A stretch of 64,000 nt of DNA from Pocillopora verrucosa (Eukaryota; Cnidaria; Anthozoa; Scleractinia; Pocilloporidae): assembly GCF_036669915.1 (NCBI RefSeq), contig NC_089324.1, positions 14,645,131-14,709,130 of the forward strand. Direction: 5' to 3'. Position numbers and translations under genes: made by a program. The stretch's first letter is position 1, and every line of letters begins with the position of its first letter. The notes under the pieces are model-generated. The model was not told the DNA's origin. It made no database searches and saw only the letters and a program-made list of their open reading frames with translations. Shown here in pieces: positions 11,901 to 23,489 of this stretch.

Positions 11901-14900
11901 TTTTTTTACATGCAGTAGATGGAGTGCAGGTGGAGCCAATGGTAAGCAGAGAAACAAGACCACAACATCAGGTAAAAAGTCATCCCACTGTATTGCTTGA
12001 AAATATGGCACGAGTTTTATTTTAGGGATTTGCATTCTTTTTTGTATTTTGTTGGAACAATATTTTCCAGTTTACCTGTACCCATTTGATATACTCCTGG
12101 ATGGAGAGAAGCACAGCACAATGACCTGTCAAAGTCTTGGACCCAAACCCATCAAACTGGAGGTTACCTTGCCAACCATTGGACCACTGCATCTCCCACA
12201 AAGAAGAGGGGTTGGGAGTTGGATTCATTATGATCTAAAACTCAGTTAAGGGTCATAATATATCATTCTTATCTCTTTCTTTTATTACCTACTTCAATAG
12301 GCAGAGAATGGATCATCAGGAGTACAAAATGGAGAAATAAGCATGGACAAGTAAGACTATTATACTAATAGTGAAGCCAACGGACATGAAGTCTTTTATG
12401 CAGATCGGTGACAGTAATGTTATTACATGTACTTGGTATCACTTTTAGTCATATTTGATAGAAATAAGATGACATAACAGTACTCTCATTATTTCAGTGG
12501 TGAAGACAGTGGAACAATGAAAGTTCTTTGTGAAGACCAGGGTGATGATGAGCCCCCACCCTTACCTCCTAAGGTTTGATCTTCTTCAACATACTTCAGT
12601 GTGATCTTCTCTTGTAACATCTTGTCAAGTGAATGCCATAGATCCAAGTAGCCTGTCAGTAATCTCATAATTTTGTTTCTGTAATTAATTCCTTGTTTCC
12701 TCCCAACAGTTAAACAGGAATTCTCATTACCAAGTGCCACAGCCTAGCATGAAACCAGTTCCACCTCCAAAGCCAGTACATCTGAAGCTGTCAAGAGTAG
12801 TAAGTGCACAAGAGGGGGGCCAACGATCATCTCAACCAAAGCCAAGAAAATACTCTGATATAGAAGTGCCTAGCAGCAGAGTCCCTCCACCAAGTATTCC
12901 CCCACCGGTTAGTTGTACTCAAATGTGGTTTTTACCAATGCACCAGCAATATATTTATGACAAGTTTAATTCTTAGTGACTCAATCAAACTCCTCTACTT
13001 AAACATCATTGCCAATGGTCTTGTAAATAAAGTGAACAAATATGGTACATTGAGAATGGAACAACTAATGACAAGATTGGAAATAACTTAGGAATAGTGT
13101 AAGAAATACAAACAACAGAGGAAATGCAAATGACATAGGAAATGAGAGACACTCTATGAAAGGGCCATTTACCTGAGGATTTGGAGAAACATTTGGCATA
13201 AAGAATGCACTCATGGTTCCTTGTCAACTCAAGCTAACACCTATTTATTCATATTGTGGTAAGCAATGGTCAAAGAGGAAACTGAGTTCTGTGCAAGGAA
13301 TAGAACTTTGCATGTTTGGAATTGGTGTTCCAATGCACTACCACTGAACGAGAAAAGATCTTTTACTATTGATACTCATACAATAATCATACATGACCAG
13401 GGTCCTGCAGACTACATTTAAGATTTAATTAGCTGTGAATTACCCACCCCTTGTGTCAAAAGATAATTCTTTTATATGTTCTTACTGAAAATAAAGGACC
13501 TGTGTAACAATTTTCCATTTCATTCATGCAGTCCTCAACATGTTACTGCAAAGTAAATGAAACATGGCCAATAATTTATTCCAATTCAACAATTGGTTGA
13601 TAAAATGTTCTAAAAGAAGACTTGTAAGTGTCCAGTGTAGGGAAAAAAACAATAATACTGAAAACCTAATGTTCTTAAAAGATGTCCCAGTGATGCATGT
13701 TGTTGATTTGCAGAAACCTCCAGTTGGAGCCAGAGTATCAGACCCAGGAAGACTCTCTTCTGGCAAGAAAACTTCTGTGAGTGATAAATTTTGTTTCTGT
13801 GTTATGTGGTCTCAAGGAATCTTCCTGAACAGTCTCTCTTGATTATAGGAAGGAATTGATTGCAAAGAAGCATCACACCCCCCCCCCCGTTATTTTTCCT
13901 CCAACTTGTTCATTATTCAGAGGGAACCCAAAAGGTTACTCCATTGTAATAGGGACAGAGAAGTGTTTACTCCTCTTTGCAAGGAGGGGGGGGGGGAAGA
14001 GGTGGGAGCATCAAATGCTTAACTAAGGTGTGGTGGGTTGCTCTCATGGGTCAGAGACTTTCTGGTAAATTTTGTGGGTAGGATGTAATCACAATAAGAA
14101 ATTCTCAGGGGGGAGGGAAGCCTGCTGTCACAAGACAGGGACATAGCCAGGGGGGTCCTGGGGTGCTCGTGGACCCCCCCCCTTTTTTTAAACCTTCTTT
14201 TGGGCAAAACACAGCATGGAGGTTGTCATGTCAATCTGGTGAGTACCCTCTCTTTGACACATTTTTTTTGGGGGACCCCCCTTCAAGAACACTGGCTACC
14301 CCCCTGAAAGAGCTCATTTTAATTACCCATTTATTTTTGCTCTGCAGATTACAACATGCTTTTCCAAGATCTTTAATGAGTGTCCACTTCATATCTATTG
14401 TACTGGGCTTTGGGTAAATCCTAGCACAGGAGGTGAGACAGAAATTATTCTGATTGTTTTTACTGTTATTTTTATTGATAATTGGTAGGTGGTTTCATGC
14501 TATGCTTCCAAAAATTTATGTGATCGTCCAAGTCTGCATTTTGGAAGAACATGAAATTTTGCTACGACATGGTTTTAACATACTTTTAGCTTTACCTTTT
14601 TTTTAATAGCATCTTTGTTGAATTTTTTTCATAGAGAGACACATCATTGTTGGAGCAGAGGAAGGTGTTTATTCTCTGAACTTCAGTGAACAATTACATG
14701 AAGCAGAAATGGAACAGGTAGAACCATGGCTATTCTCAACTTGTATAAGAAGTTACATTAACCCTTAAACTCCCATAAGTGACCAAGACAGAATTTCTCC
14801 TTACAATATCACTTAAAACATTTCTATTTAGGAAAGCTTTTAATTTGTTTCAATAGTTCTAATGTTTATTGCCTTAGAATATTTTATTATTTTTAATTTG

Positions 14901-17900
14901 TGTAAAACTTTAACTTATGTAAAGCGCTTCTGAATATTGTTTATAGTTTTAGCGCTATATAAATTCCTTATCGTTATCATTATCATTAACCTTTTATTAT
15001 TCATAACTTTATAATTCACTCGCCAGTTTTCTTGCCTTTTTTCATAGATTTGTGCTAAGAGATGTACGTGGCTGTCAGTTTTCCAAAACGTGATGGTGTC
15101 ACTTCAAGGTAATGTTCCCGACCTAACCCTTATTATCACCTAATGATAAGAGCCGGGTTGTTCAAAGCTGGGTTAAGATAATCCAGGGTTACTGTGAAAT
15201 CTGGTGTCAGACCTGAAAGCTTTAAAAGAAAATCCAGTCTAACTCTCTTTGTCCAAAATATAATCAGTGCTTGCTCTAGATGATTTTCATTATTCTCTTC
15301 ACATGTGTACTGGAAACTACACAGACAGGGTTATGAGATGTTAGATGTCGATCAGATGGTAATTGATGTGACTTGTATTTGTAGGATCTCCCAGTTGTGT
15401 GTACATGCACAGCCTGCAAACACTGCACGATAGGCAGCAAGCTTTCTTTGCCACAGTCACAAGGTAGAGTTTCTGAGTAACAAACATGAAATCTGGTGGT
15501 TGGGGGCCCGGAGACCGGGAGGATCGGGGGTCAGGATAACCGGGGGGGAGGGGGAGGGGGAGGGGAAGGATTATTCATCAAGCTGATGAATATTGACGAA
15601 ACGTACTGCGCTATCCACCAGACAGAGAATTACCCCGTGGATTGCGTCATCCACTCTTTAAACAACCGGATCTGGTCTCTAAAATCTATATCCGTTTTCA
15701 GGTCTTGCTTCTTTTAGTTACACCTGTTTTGAGAATCTGTTGACTCTTTGACGCCCAAGAGTGCCTGGCATCAAATTTCTCCCTATAATATCATCCTTGT
15801 ATCAAAAATTTAGGTCAGGAGAATAAAGCAAATGATCACCAACTGAAGCAGCCCTTGATCGTTGAACAAATTTTCCTTGTCAGAACCTTACGAAGTGTCT
15901 CGAGAACAGTATGGAGAATATGCATATTGATTTTAGGGTGTATAGGGTTAAAATCGTGTCCGATTTAAGGCCATCACTATCAAAATCTATACCCGTTTTC
16001 AGGCCAGTACTGTGCAAAAAACCTCGTATTCAAAATCAATTTTATACAATAAAAGCCCGCAATTTCAGCTTTCACGTTTTGTGAATATCTAGTTGAAACT
16101 GTCTTACCGTATCTGAAGTTACTAGCTAGTTATAGAGCTCTTCATTGGGTACACTATTTTCATTTTTTATTTCTTTAATTCTCTCTCCTAAAGGAATAAC
16201 AGAATTTCCGAAACAAGAGGTTGTTCCAAGTGCTGTATTGGTAAGCTATTCTCGTGTTAAATTTTACATCCATAGGTACTCGTCGCGTTAGGCGAATGGA
16301 ACGGAAAATAACGTACACTTACACAACTGGATAATTAATAACCTTATCAAAAAACAAGTGATTCTGCGTGCGCTCTCATTGGTCGATGGTGTGTAATGTA
16401 ATAGTATTCAAACACGGTTGTGACGTATTAGATTCGTGCGACTTTATCGATCAATTATCGATCGTTTTCACATAACCACGGTGACCTTACTTATGATCTT
16501 CAGGAGGACAGACACAGAGATGACGCCACCATGAAAAACAGTTGGCTTTTTTTTTAATAAAACAAATAGCTTCTATGTTGCCGTTTGTTTTTATAGTAAC
16601 AGATCACAGAAGACGTCAGAAGGTGGTCAGAAAAGCAAGAGCAAACTCGGCTGCACCTCGTGCGGCACCCTTTTGGTCTTACCACATTCTGAGGTCGTCT
16701 GGGGTTTAATTTTAATTCTGATCAGACGCACGGAAACGTAGACACTATTTGTTAAACAGACCCACAATGACATTCCATTTTTTTCAAGCTTATAGCTCCC
16801 TTACAATTCAACTTAATCTTTTCTGTTTTTGTTGTTTTTATTATTTTTATTTTTACAGTAAATAACCCGTACAACAGTCAGGTGTACCTCTGTGTAGCGG
16901 TGCAGAAGAGTGTCTTTCTCTACCAGTGGTATGAGCCGTGGGGAAGGTTCATGAAAGTGCAGGTAATCATTCGGTAGACCTCGATGATTTTTAGCCCGAA
17001 TGTCTTGAAACTCGAATCCAACATCGTTGCTCGATGTTTGAGAGAATCGAGAGTGAGGATTGAGTTTCTAGAGAATCAATGTTAACTTAAATCTAGACTG
17101 CGAGCAGGTCCTTTTTATTAGCTCTTCTTCGCGAGCCGGCGAGAGGTCTGTAAGGGGTCTGGTACTAATCAACCAGACCCCCAGCAAACCTCTCCCCGAC
17201 TCGTCTCAAATCTTCCTGCGAGCGGAGGAACACGCGTCCTGCAGCGCATGTAATGATTGCCTGCTCGCAGGCTAACTAAGTCCGAGAGAAACAGTGAAGT
17301 GTAGCTTCTCCTCAGCGCTTACTTCATGTTTTCTTTTCTGTTGGCAGTACTATGATGTGGATATTCCGTCACCCCCGCCACTGTTTGAACCGCTGGTGAA
17401 ACAAGACCTGGAATACCCCATGATATGTGTTGGAGTCAGAGAATTGTAAGTAAAGTAATATATAGATTTAGCCAAACCTAGAAGCGGAGCTCGCATTTTT
17501 TTTCCGCACGTCTCAAGGGCACAACGCCTTGCCCCGACCAGGACTAAAACCCGGGTCGTCCGACTCGGAGCCTAGTGCACTGACCACTGGACTTCTGGAC
17601 AAAGCCGTGGCGTTGGCGTGCCCGCGGTACAGTTGATCACGCACGTTAAAAGTAGCATCTTGTACGGTCGTACGGTCGTAAGTCCAAATTTTTTCGGCTT
17701 GATGGGTTACTACTACCATTTTGTATAATTATGGGGCTACGCTCTGTGAGCTCCGCTATGATACAGTGAAACCTGTGCGATCAAGCTGATTTGTGAAAGG
17801 GGTAACTTGTTTTTCTGAGATATTTTTCTGTTTAACCCCTAAGGGTGACTAGCATCTAATTTCTCCGTACAATATCACCCTGGATCACACGTTAAGGTCA

Positions 17901-20900
17901 CGAGAATAAAGAAATGATCACCAGCCAAAGAAGCTCTTGATTGTTTAACAAATTCTCCTTGTCAGCACCTTAGGAAATGTAAATAGAACAGTATGGAGAA
18001 TTTGCATATTGATATTAGGGTGGAAAGGGCTAATGATACTTTTTTTATCCTGTTCTCTCGGTAGGGCCGATGGTAGCCTTCACTTTGAATGCGTGAATTT
18101 GAATTCCTTATCAAATTGGTTCACAGAACTACCTGAAGGTAAGGAAAACTTGTCTGTTTTCCTAAAAAATTTATTACTGTTATTATTACAGTAACCATTA
18201 TCAAGCAAAGAAATGATCCCCAAAGTTGGACTAAAATTTTAGCAATTGCAGAAAAGAAGGCTGAAAATGTCCAGATACTAGTTGAGCGTTTCTACCAACT
18301 GAGCTACGAAGCCATTTATTTCATTACAAATTGCTATTACCATTATTATTGTTACAATTATTGTTGTTATCTCTGCTAAAATGCATATACTGTTTTGACT
18401 GTTTGTTTTACCGTCTATTTTGTATAATATTTTAGGGAAAAAATTGAAGTGGATAGTGTGGACCACTTGGAAAAAGATACAGTTCTTGTTTCATTCAACA
18501 GTATCCTTTCAGCTTTGTAACAATGATTGTATGAATTACTTTTGCGTAAAACTTGGAAAACAAACAGTACCACAATAAAGTACTGCTCACTAGCTTTCAT
18601 ATAAATGGTTACACTCTAGGGTTTCACGCACAGACTCACAAGTTAGCACCACCTTGTATAGCATAACAAAACGATAGAGTTAATGTTTGCGGGCATAGAT
18701 ATGTTTTTGGCCCGACTCAGAGTCGTTTTATTATTTATTATACCGTACAGCGTGGTTCTTGTGTAACGTTGCTCTGAGAATGGCCTAAAACATATTTATG
18801 CCTAAGAACGTAAACTGCATTAATATTGTTATCACTTTGGAGGGCGTTGAGAAAATACAAGAAACTGAAAAAAAAAAAATGACAACAAACCAGTCGGATC
18901 AATCACGCGGGCATGCGAGCAAATTGGCCCGCGAAATGCGCCACAATGCTCGGCAAAGTGATGATAATAAACAGCGAGAGATGAAAGAACAGCATAGTGG
19001 TCTTGTTGAATGGTTACACTCTTACTTTTCATCCGCAATCCTAGAAATAAGACCAAACCTTGTACAGGATAATGAACAATACCACACGAAAGTGTTACAC
19101 AGAAGCTCTCATTTGAATGGTGGCACACAAGGGTTTTCTCCTCAGATTTCAGATTTAATATTGAGAGCCACCTTGTACCACGTAATTAATAGCACCTCAT
19201 GAAATTGCTGCAGCTTTCGTTAGAGTGGTCCGCTTTGCACTTGATTTATTGGCACATGATTGAAAAGTTAACCCTCTACAAACGAGGACTGATTTCCTTA
19301 TTGCAGCCTTGTCTTGCCTGAGCAAGGCATTTCTTAGCTCTCTACCTAGCTGTGTAAATAGGACCAGCGATCTGTCAAAAATTACCAAAATTAGATTCTG
19401 AAAATGTCAGTACCGAATATTCGCGACGTACTTTGTCGTCGTTCCAGTGCTAGGCCTATTAGATGTCAGCTAAAATTTTATCTTCCGTTTAACTTGTGGG
19501 AACAGAAATAGTCAAGTTTGTCAATCTGGAAGGCAAAACGAAACAGTTCAGAAGACAATTGTCAGAAATACATTTTGATATCAAGCCAGAATCTGTTGGT
19601 AAGTATTTTCAATTTTATGATAAGCTGAATCATACACGCAGTTTGATTGGTTCTTTCGTTTGATCCATTAAAGGTCAGACGCATAGACATTTTGCTTTTT
19701 CATCAGAAAAAAAAAATAACTAGATTCCATGTTACTGTAGGTCTGTGACACATATCGGAGACACACTCAACTTTGCCTTCTGTGACACTCTTTTGTTCGT
19801 ACCAAATTTTGACGTCATCTGTAATCTATCACTGAACAGACGCGTGGCAGCATGGAATCTGTTCGTTAATGTGATAATAATAATTTTAAAAAAAAAGCAG
19901 ATGAAAGTCCAAGTTTCCACGTTAAACGTTGAAAGGTCTGAAAGGTTATTGTGAAGAAGATAGCCGCGTTTCTTTTTGTGTCCGATGTTGTTAGACATGG
20001 TGGCCTGAGCCTGGTTGTTCTAAGCTGGATTAAGATAACCCAGGGTTAGTGTGAAATCTGGTTTTAATTCTGAAGGCTTAAAATGAAAGTTGTCTACAAT
20101 ATGGTGATCGGATGCTCCGATAAGAACAGAGAAAATTATCCAAAAAAGGCTTTTGAACAAAGAATTAAAGAACCCCGGATTAACATTTAACCTTGGATTA
20201 GTGCCAATCAGCCTAAGAACAACTGGGCCCTGGTGTTTGGCACCGCGCCAATTGCAATGGCCAATCAGATCAAACGTAGAAAACACAACGGACCAATAAG
20301 AACTGAAAGCAAAGGCACGTATCCAATGTAAAGAGCGGGAAGACACGTGCAATCAAATCGTAATTGAGCAAACGTTTAAGGTAAATCACTGTTGCCGTTG
20401 TTGTTATTTTTCAGTCTGTTTACAAGGTAGCGTTCTAGCGTTTCATGAGCATGGGTTGCAGGGAAGAAGTCTTCACAGTGGAAAGGTAAAAGGATTGGAC
20501 GTTATTAAGTCCATGTTAGCAATGGAAACCATTGTCGACGACACGCTTTTCATGGGAAACTTTTTGGAATGGAACAGTCCGTTTTAGGGTCTTGTTCTTA
20601 GTTGCTAAGCCTTTGAACAGGAGCGAGGCTGCGGTTCACCTCGTTATGATACCAACCTCGCTGTCATGCGAACTAGTTTCCTCTCTGTTCTAAAGTCAGG
20701 CAACAGAGCACAGAACTGTAAAATTGACTGAAAGTGACACAAGTGTTATTGATCTGTTGTGTTTAGAGAGTACTGCTTGCTTGTTTGTTTGATCGTTTGG
20801 TTATTGTTCACCATGTTTACCTTTTCTTCAAGGTTAATGTCGAGATGAACGATCCCCGACGCACGTTTAGACTGCTGGGATGCGAGAGGTAGGTGTGCAT

Positions 20901-21629
20901 TACTTACGGCCAGTTCGATCCGTGCACTGTCTGATCTCGCTCGTGTTAACAACCCTCTCAGAGCGTCGACATACCTGAAGCTAGATAAATAGACCGAAAC
21001 AAAGACAGACAGACCGACGGACAAACCGGCAGACAGACAGACAGACAGAAAGACAGACAGACCGACAGACTAACCAGCAGACAGGCAGACAGACAGAAAG
21101 GCCGTTAGACAGGTAGAGAGACAGACCAATAGACAGACAGATAGACAGACCGATAGATAGGGCGACAGACAGAAAGACCGTTAGACAGGTAAAGAAACGG
21201 ACAGACAGAAAGACAGACCGATAGAGAGACCAATAGATAGACAGACAGACAGATAGATAGACAGCCAGTCAGCCGGACAGACAGACCGACAGACAGCCAG
21301 AGAGGCAGACAGAGAATTAGATGACAAGTGAGTTCGTCTGTTCGTCCGTGGGTCCCTCAGTCAGTCACTTATACACTTAGACAGCAGAAAGTCATTCAGG
21401 CAATCTCATTTACAGGTTTATGGGTTAGCTTTTGGCAAACAGAGGAAAAAGACAACAGAATAAGGAAGACAAAGTGTGGTTTTGAATGTACAAGTTGTGT
21501 CAAACAGGATTAATTTCGTTATTTTATTTCCCAAACAGCATTGCAGTTGTTGAGAGTAAACCTTCCGACAACCCTAATGCACCGTGCAATCTGTACATAC
21601 TGGCCAGCAACCGCAACCAACAGAAGTAG
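2922..21629 (+). CDS. MAP4K5: MAP4K3/5-like germinal-centre kinase, 32 exons
   Basis: Exons: 2922-3023, 3145-3202, 4574-4664, 5247-5311, 5681-5736, 6439-6486, 6708-6750, 7169-7241, 7695-7746, 8702-8781, 9699-9761, 10387-10468, 10883-11026, 11512-11599, 11916-11971, 12301-12350, 12498-12573, 12710-12907, 13714-13776, 14348-14432, 14635-14717, 15048-15108, 15385-15463, 16194-16240, 16859-16962, 17348-17445, 18065-18151, 18436-18500, 19506-19598, 20415-20485, 20833-20888, 21539-21629. About 835 residues. The Ste20 kinase domain (about 16-280) shows GGGTYGDVFKA, AAVKVVK (K47), HRDIKGANILL (D138), ADFGIAA and GTPYWMAPE. A proline-rich linker (PPPLPPK near residue 409) precedes a CNH domain (about 496-830) with IIVGAEEGVYSLN and SNLYIL-like CNLYILA near the end. 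The start MSVPLRANISRGNP follows the family N-terminus. In the family these kinases feed JNK and nutrient/mTORC1 signalling. Assignment between MAP4K3 and MAP4K5 is not resolved; the symbol is the nearest guess. The end of exon 27 needs a weak donor (see findings), and exon 15 has an alternative in-phase donor after 11941. Confidence 0.93.
4680..4866. repeat. MITE family 2 copy, decayed
   Basis: Intron 3 of the MAP4K. It starts AGAGTGACTAGCATCTAATT and contains ATATCACCCCTGAATCA, GGAAATGATCA-like, and CTCTTGATTGTTAAACAAAT, the landmarks of family 2. The 3' end merges into the following element. Confidence 0.65.
4868..5052. repeat. MITE family 3 copy, reverse orientation
   Basis: Runs from GTTAATTCTCCCCTCCAG to CTGGGAGTCAAAGGGTTAAA. 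It is the reverse complement of the copies near 6802 and 7262 (TTATCAGGTAGAAG on the opposite strand, CTACCTGATAAGTTT here). Confidence 0.7.
5812..6023. repeat. MITE family 1 copy with both terminal inverted repeats
   Basis: A full-length copy of about 210 bases in MAP4K intron 5. It begins TTAACCCTTTAACTACCAAG and ends CATGGGAGGTAAAGGGTTAA. It abuts the next element directly. Confidence 0.85.
6024..6413. repeat. Two family 2 elements in tandem
   Basis: Two head-to-tail copies (6024-6215 and 6216-6413). Each starts AAGAGTGAT and contains GGAAATGATCACCAA, then TTGATTGTWAA and AACAGWATGGAGAA. The second ends GGATGTAAAGGGTTAAA. Confidence 0.8.
6802..7115. repeat. MITE family 3 copy with internal ~102-base tandem duplication
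   Basis: The element starts TTAACCCTTTGACTCCCAG. The block from AAACTTATCAGGTAGAAG to GAGAATTCACAATCAGAT occurs twice (about 6891-6991 and 6992-7095) with a few substitutions, then the usual CTTGGGAGTTAAGG end follows. Confidence 0.8.
7262..7467. repeat. MITE family 3 copy
   Basis: MAP4K intron 8. It starts TCTTTTAACACCTAGAAGTC, contains AACAGGTGATAAGAATACTT and ATCTAACACCAAATTCTCAT, and ends TTGGGAGTGAAAGGGTCA. Confidence 0.75.
7854..8064. repeat. MITE family 1 copy, reverse orientation
   Basis: MAP4K intron 9. It starts TTAACCCTGTAACTCCCATG and ends GATCTGGGAGTTAAAGGGTT. Interior TGACCAAGACAGAATTTCTC is the reverse of the family 1 right end. Confidence 0.8.
8935..9030 (-). repeat. Possible tRNA-derived SINE remnant
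   Basis: On the minus strand a B-box-like GGGTTTGATTCC is followed by TCGAGGGGAACTCAGATC. No convincing A box survives, so this is tentative. Confidence 0.35.
9137..9576. mobile_element. 440-base non-autonomous DNA transposon with TIRs and 5-base direct repeat
   Basis: The left end CAGGGCGTGAAATT is mirrored by the right end AATTTCACGCCCTG, 14 bases with perfect inversion. CTGTA flanks both sides (9132-9136 and 9577-9581) as a putative target-site duplication. It lies in MAP4K intron 10. There is no transposase open frame. The CAGGG terminus recalls hAT-type ends, but a 5-base duplication is short for hAT, so the superfamily is left open. Confidence 0.75.
9582..9662 (-). repeat. tRNA-derived SINE remnant
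   Basis: The minus strand reads CTCTCAGTTGGTTTGTGGGC, an A-box-like part, then GCATTGCACTGGTATCACAG and a B-box-like GAGTTCCAATCC. This is the layout of a tRNA-derived SINE head, and it sits directly beside the preceding DNA element. Confidence 0.55.
10074..10200. repeat. Tandem repeat, ~49-base unit, 2.6 copies
   Basis: AGCAATCAGACTACATA followed by GCATGACCTCACTTTTTTTC recurs at 10074, 10123 and 10171 in MAP4K intron 11, with small length differences in the T run. Confidence 0.8.
14140..14310. repeat. G/C-run element with inverted TAGCCAGGGGGG ends
   Basis: MAP4K intron 19. The left side reads CATAGCCAGGGGGGTCCTGG and the right side GGCTACCCCCCTG, with runs of nine C at 14169-14181. It looks like a short inverted-repeat element; the borders are uncertain. 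Confidence 0.4.
14757..14812. repeat. MITE family 1 fragment
   Basis: Only the terminal 50-odd bases remain: TTAACCCTTAAACTCCCATA, then GTGACCAAGACAGAATTTCT. The rest has been replaced by AT-rich sequence. Confidence 0.65.
15146..15260 (+). repeat. Fragment of GGGTTAAGATAACCCAGGGTTA element family
   Basis: CCGGGTTGTTCAAAGCTGGG, then TTAAGATAATCCAGGGTTAC and GTGAAATCTGGT match the elements at 20008-20231 (plus) and 27590-27686 (minus). Confidence 0.6.
15740..15952. repeat. MITE family 2 copy
   Basis: MAP4K intron 23. It contains AATTTCTCCCTATAATATCA, GCAAATGATCACCAACTGAA and AGAACAGTATGGAGAATATG, and ends TTTTAGGGTGTATAGGGTTA. Confidence 0.75.
17494..17720 (-). repeat. tRNA-derived SINE
   Basis: On the minus strand GTCCAGTGGTCAGTGCACTA resembles an A-box region and CCCGGGTTTTAGTCCTGG a B-box region. 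A tail follows toward GGGCACAACG read in reverse. It lies in MAP4K intron 26. Confidence 0.6.
17831..18033. repeat. MITE family 2 copy
   Basis: It starts TTTAACCCCTAAGGGTGACT and ends ATATTAGGGTGGAAAGGGCT. It lies just upstream of MAP4K exon 27 and supplies part of intron 26. Confidence 0.78.
18250..18315 (-). repeat. SINE head remnant with tRNA A-box
   Basis: The minus strand reads GGCTTCGTAGCTCAGTTGGT then AGAAACGCTCAACT, a tRNA 5' half. No B box or acceptor-stem closure follows, so this is a SINE fragment rather than a tRNA gene. Confidence 0.5.
20008..20231. repeat. MITE-like element with CCTGGTTGTTCTAAG ends
   Basis: The left end GCCTGGTTGTTCTAAGCTGG is matched in reverse by the right end CCTAAGAACAACTGGGCCC. 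Interior TTAAGATAACCCAGGGTTAG is shared with the copies at 15146 and 27590. It lies in MAP4K intron 29. Confidence 0.7.
20243..20352. repeat. CCAAT-rich interspersed repeat, partial
   Basis: GGCCAATCAGATCAAACGTA then GGACCAATAAGAACTGAAAG and AGAGCGGGAAGACACGTG match the start of the larger copies at 47157 and 52857. Confidence 0.5.
20990..21315. repeat. Degenerate (ACAG)n microsatellite
   Basis: About 320 bases of GACAGACAGACC/GATAGACAGA tetranucleotide repeat with substitutions, in the last intron of the MAP4K gene. Confidence 0.9.
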
Positions 21630-22242
21630 TCTTCCCCGGAGGAAGAGGCTCAAACATGCGGTGTCTACCCCTGAGGGAGGCAAATCACCTTCAGAGCGCG
21701 GAGCATGCAGTTCGTGTTTAATTACCCCAATCTAGATTTCACGTTAAACTTTTTAGAATTCATTTACGTCGCAAGCAATTTTTATTACGGGTTCGCCAAT
21801 AGTTATGTTTTTTCGTGGCGTATGTAGAGACAAAAAACCTGGAGGCATTATTTAATTATTAATGAACTGAAAACTCTGAGAGGATTTTAGACGAACCCGC
21901 GAAACATGAGAGTGGTTGAGAAATTATGAGTTGTTGTATTGTACCTACTAAAAATCGCGCCTAACTTAAGAGTTTGAAATTAGCATTGAAAAAACACCGA
22001 AAAACCATGAAGAGTTCCTCAGAGACTCAGTATAGAGACTATTTACAAAAAATACAATTTTTTCTATTTTTTTAATGTTGTTTTAAGCGAAACGATTGTA
22101 TTTGTTATCGTAAAATATTTAGATGCACACTACAAAAGTCAATGTTTTTACAGTAGGACTTGATTCCTTTGCAAAGCATTTTGCTAAACAAGAAGGAAAA
22201 CTTTGCATCTGATTAGTAGTTTTGTATCAAAGAAAACATTTT
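21630..22242. other. MAP4K 3' flank, no gene seen
   Basis: AT-rich sequence following the MAP4K stop at 21627-21629. It presumably contains the 3' UTR. I saw no AATAAA in the first 600 bases and no open frame of interest. Confidence 0.6.
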
Positions 22243-22375
22243 TATCTTAAAACCTATCGCTGAGTACTTATCACGCCATGTTAGTAAATTCTGTTACAAA
22301 CAATCTACATTATTGTTAAGCTGTTGTTGTATTCTCTCAAATATACATTTTTTCAACAGTGTAGAGCGCTCTTCG

Positions 22376-22560
22376 ATTGCATGCCGGGAAGAAGCGAGCG
22401 ACCAAGTCGCCATCGGCTTTAGTTTTGAATCTGATTGCCTCAGACAGTGGTGCGTGTTTTCTGGACCCGATGCAGAGCGAAATATCGCGAAACCGAAGCA
22501 ATCGTGAATTACACTGGACGCTCGGTCGAAAATTGCTTCAAGCTGCTCTTAATTGGACAA
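22376..22560. repeat. CCAAT-rich family copy inside unit 1
   Basis: AGAAGCGAGCGACCAAGTCG, a decayed GATTGGTT-like segment, TTTCTGGACCCGATGCAGAG, and CAATCGTGAATTACACTGGA correspond to the second half of the 47157 and 52857 copies. The duplicate at 30062-30262 is less decayed. Confidence 0.5.
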
Positions 22561-23489
22561 CCATCAGATTACAACAATATGAAGCTTCTCAATCAGAAAG
22601 CTAAACGATAATTTCAGTTTATTATACCATTAACAATTTCACAAAGAGGGATAACAATTTTTTTCACTTTTTTAATGAATGTACAATTGTAAAGAATACT
22701 TTCTTAGAGAAAAATGTTCAATTTCAGATCAATGTTTAGATTAATTGATATCTTTAATGATGATATTTTTAATTACAATACCAAACATCTGGAAATGTAA
22801 TGGCGTATTCGTGCGCTACTCAATTTATTTTTTCAGCGTTGTGTAAAGAAGTTTAAAGTCATTTTTAGTATAATATCGATAAATATTGCATCTATGTTTC
22901 GAACAATGACTCAGAGTGGACGTTTTCTCTCCACCAGTAATTTGTACATAGCAGTGGCAGGTTAAATTTAAAGCTAAATAAATACAGTGTTCTTAATTCA
23001 AACAATTTAATGTACCTAAATAATTCTTTCCCATCTCCCTCGCGCTTTTTAGGACTAACGACGACTGGGTACGGGTCGCATCTCCCTATAAATAAATTCG
23101 TCCGAGACCCACGTCCGTCGGTTTTTTAACTCGAAAAAAACACGGCTTCAATTTTTTGGGGGCTAAACAGTTGAATCCCAAATGGCACAAACCTGAAATG
23201 TTTGGAGCGTAGTGGTTTAAAGAGGTCCCTGAATATAGATGTTGCTCCTCGTCACATGTCCGAACCGAATTTAGCCCATTCTTGTTCCAAAAGCACCCTT
23301 TTCTATAGGTCAAATGTTCGGAGATGAGTGGCTCTGGATACGAAAATGAGTTCGACCAATTGTGAACGAGATGAGATAAACGCGCGCGAAGAATGCTGCG
23401 AGGAGTAAAGGCTTGCTATGCATTTAGCGCATGAGTCCTTTGAATTCTTGCGTTTGATTATCTGTACATAAAAACTATCTATGGATTTT

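Noticed and set aside
18278..18313. tRNA-like sequence GGCTTCGTAGCTCAGTTGGT
   Set aside because: Only the 5' half of a tRNA is present; no anticodon arm, T arm or acceptor closure, so it is treated as a SINE fragment.
18798..19202. 134-residue open frame inside MAP4K intron 28
   Set aside because: No motif was recognised, there is an overlapping 98-residue frame on the other strand, and no splice signals join it to the gene; probably chance.
20990..21315. CRISPR-like look of the regularly spaced GACAGAC words
   Set aside because: It is a tetranucleotide microsatellite in a eukaryotic intron without spacers.
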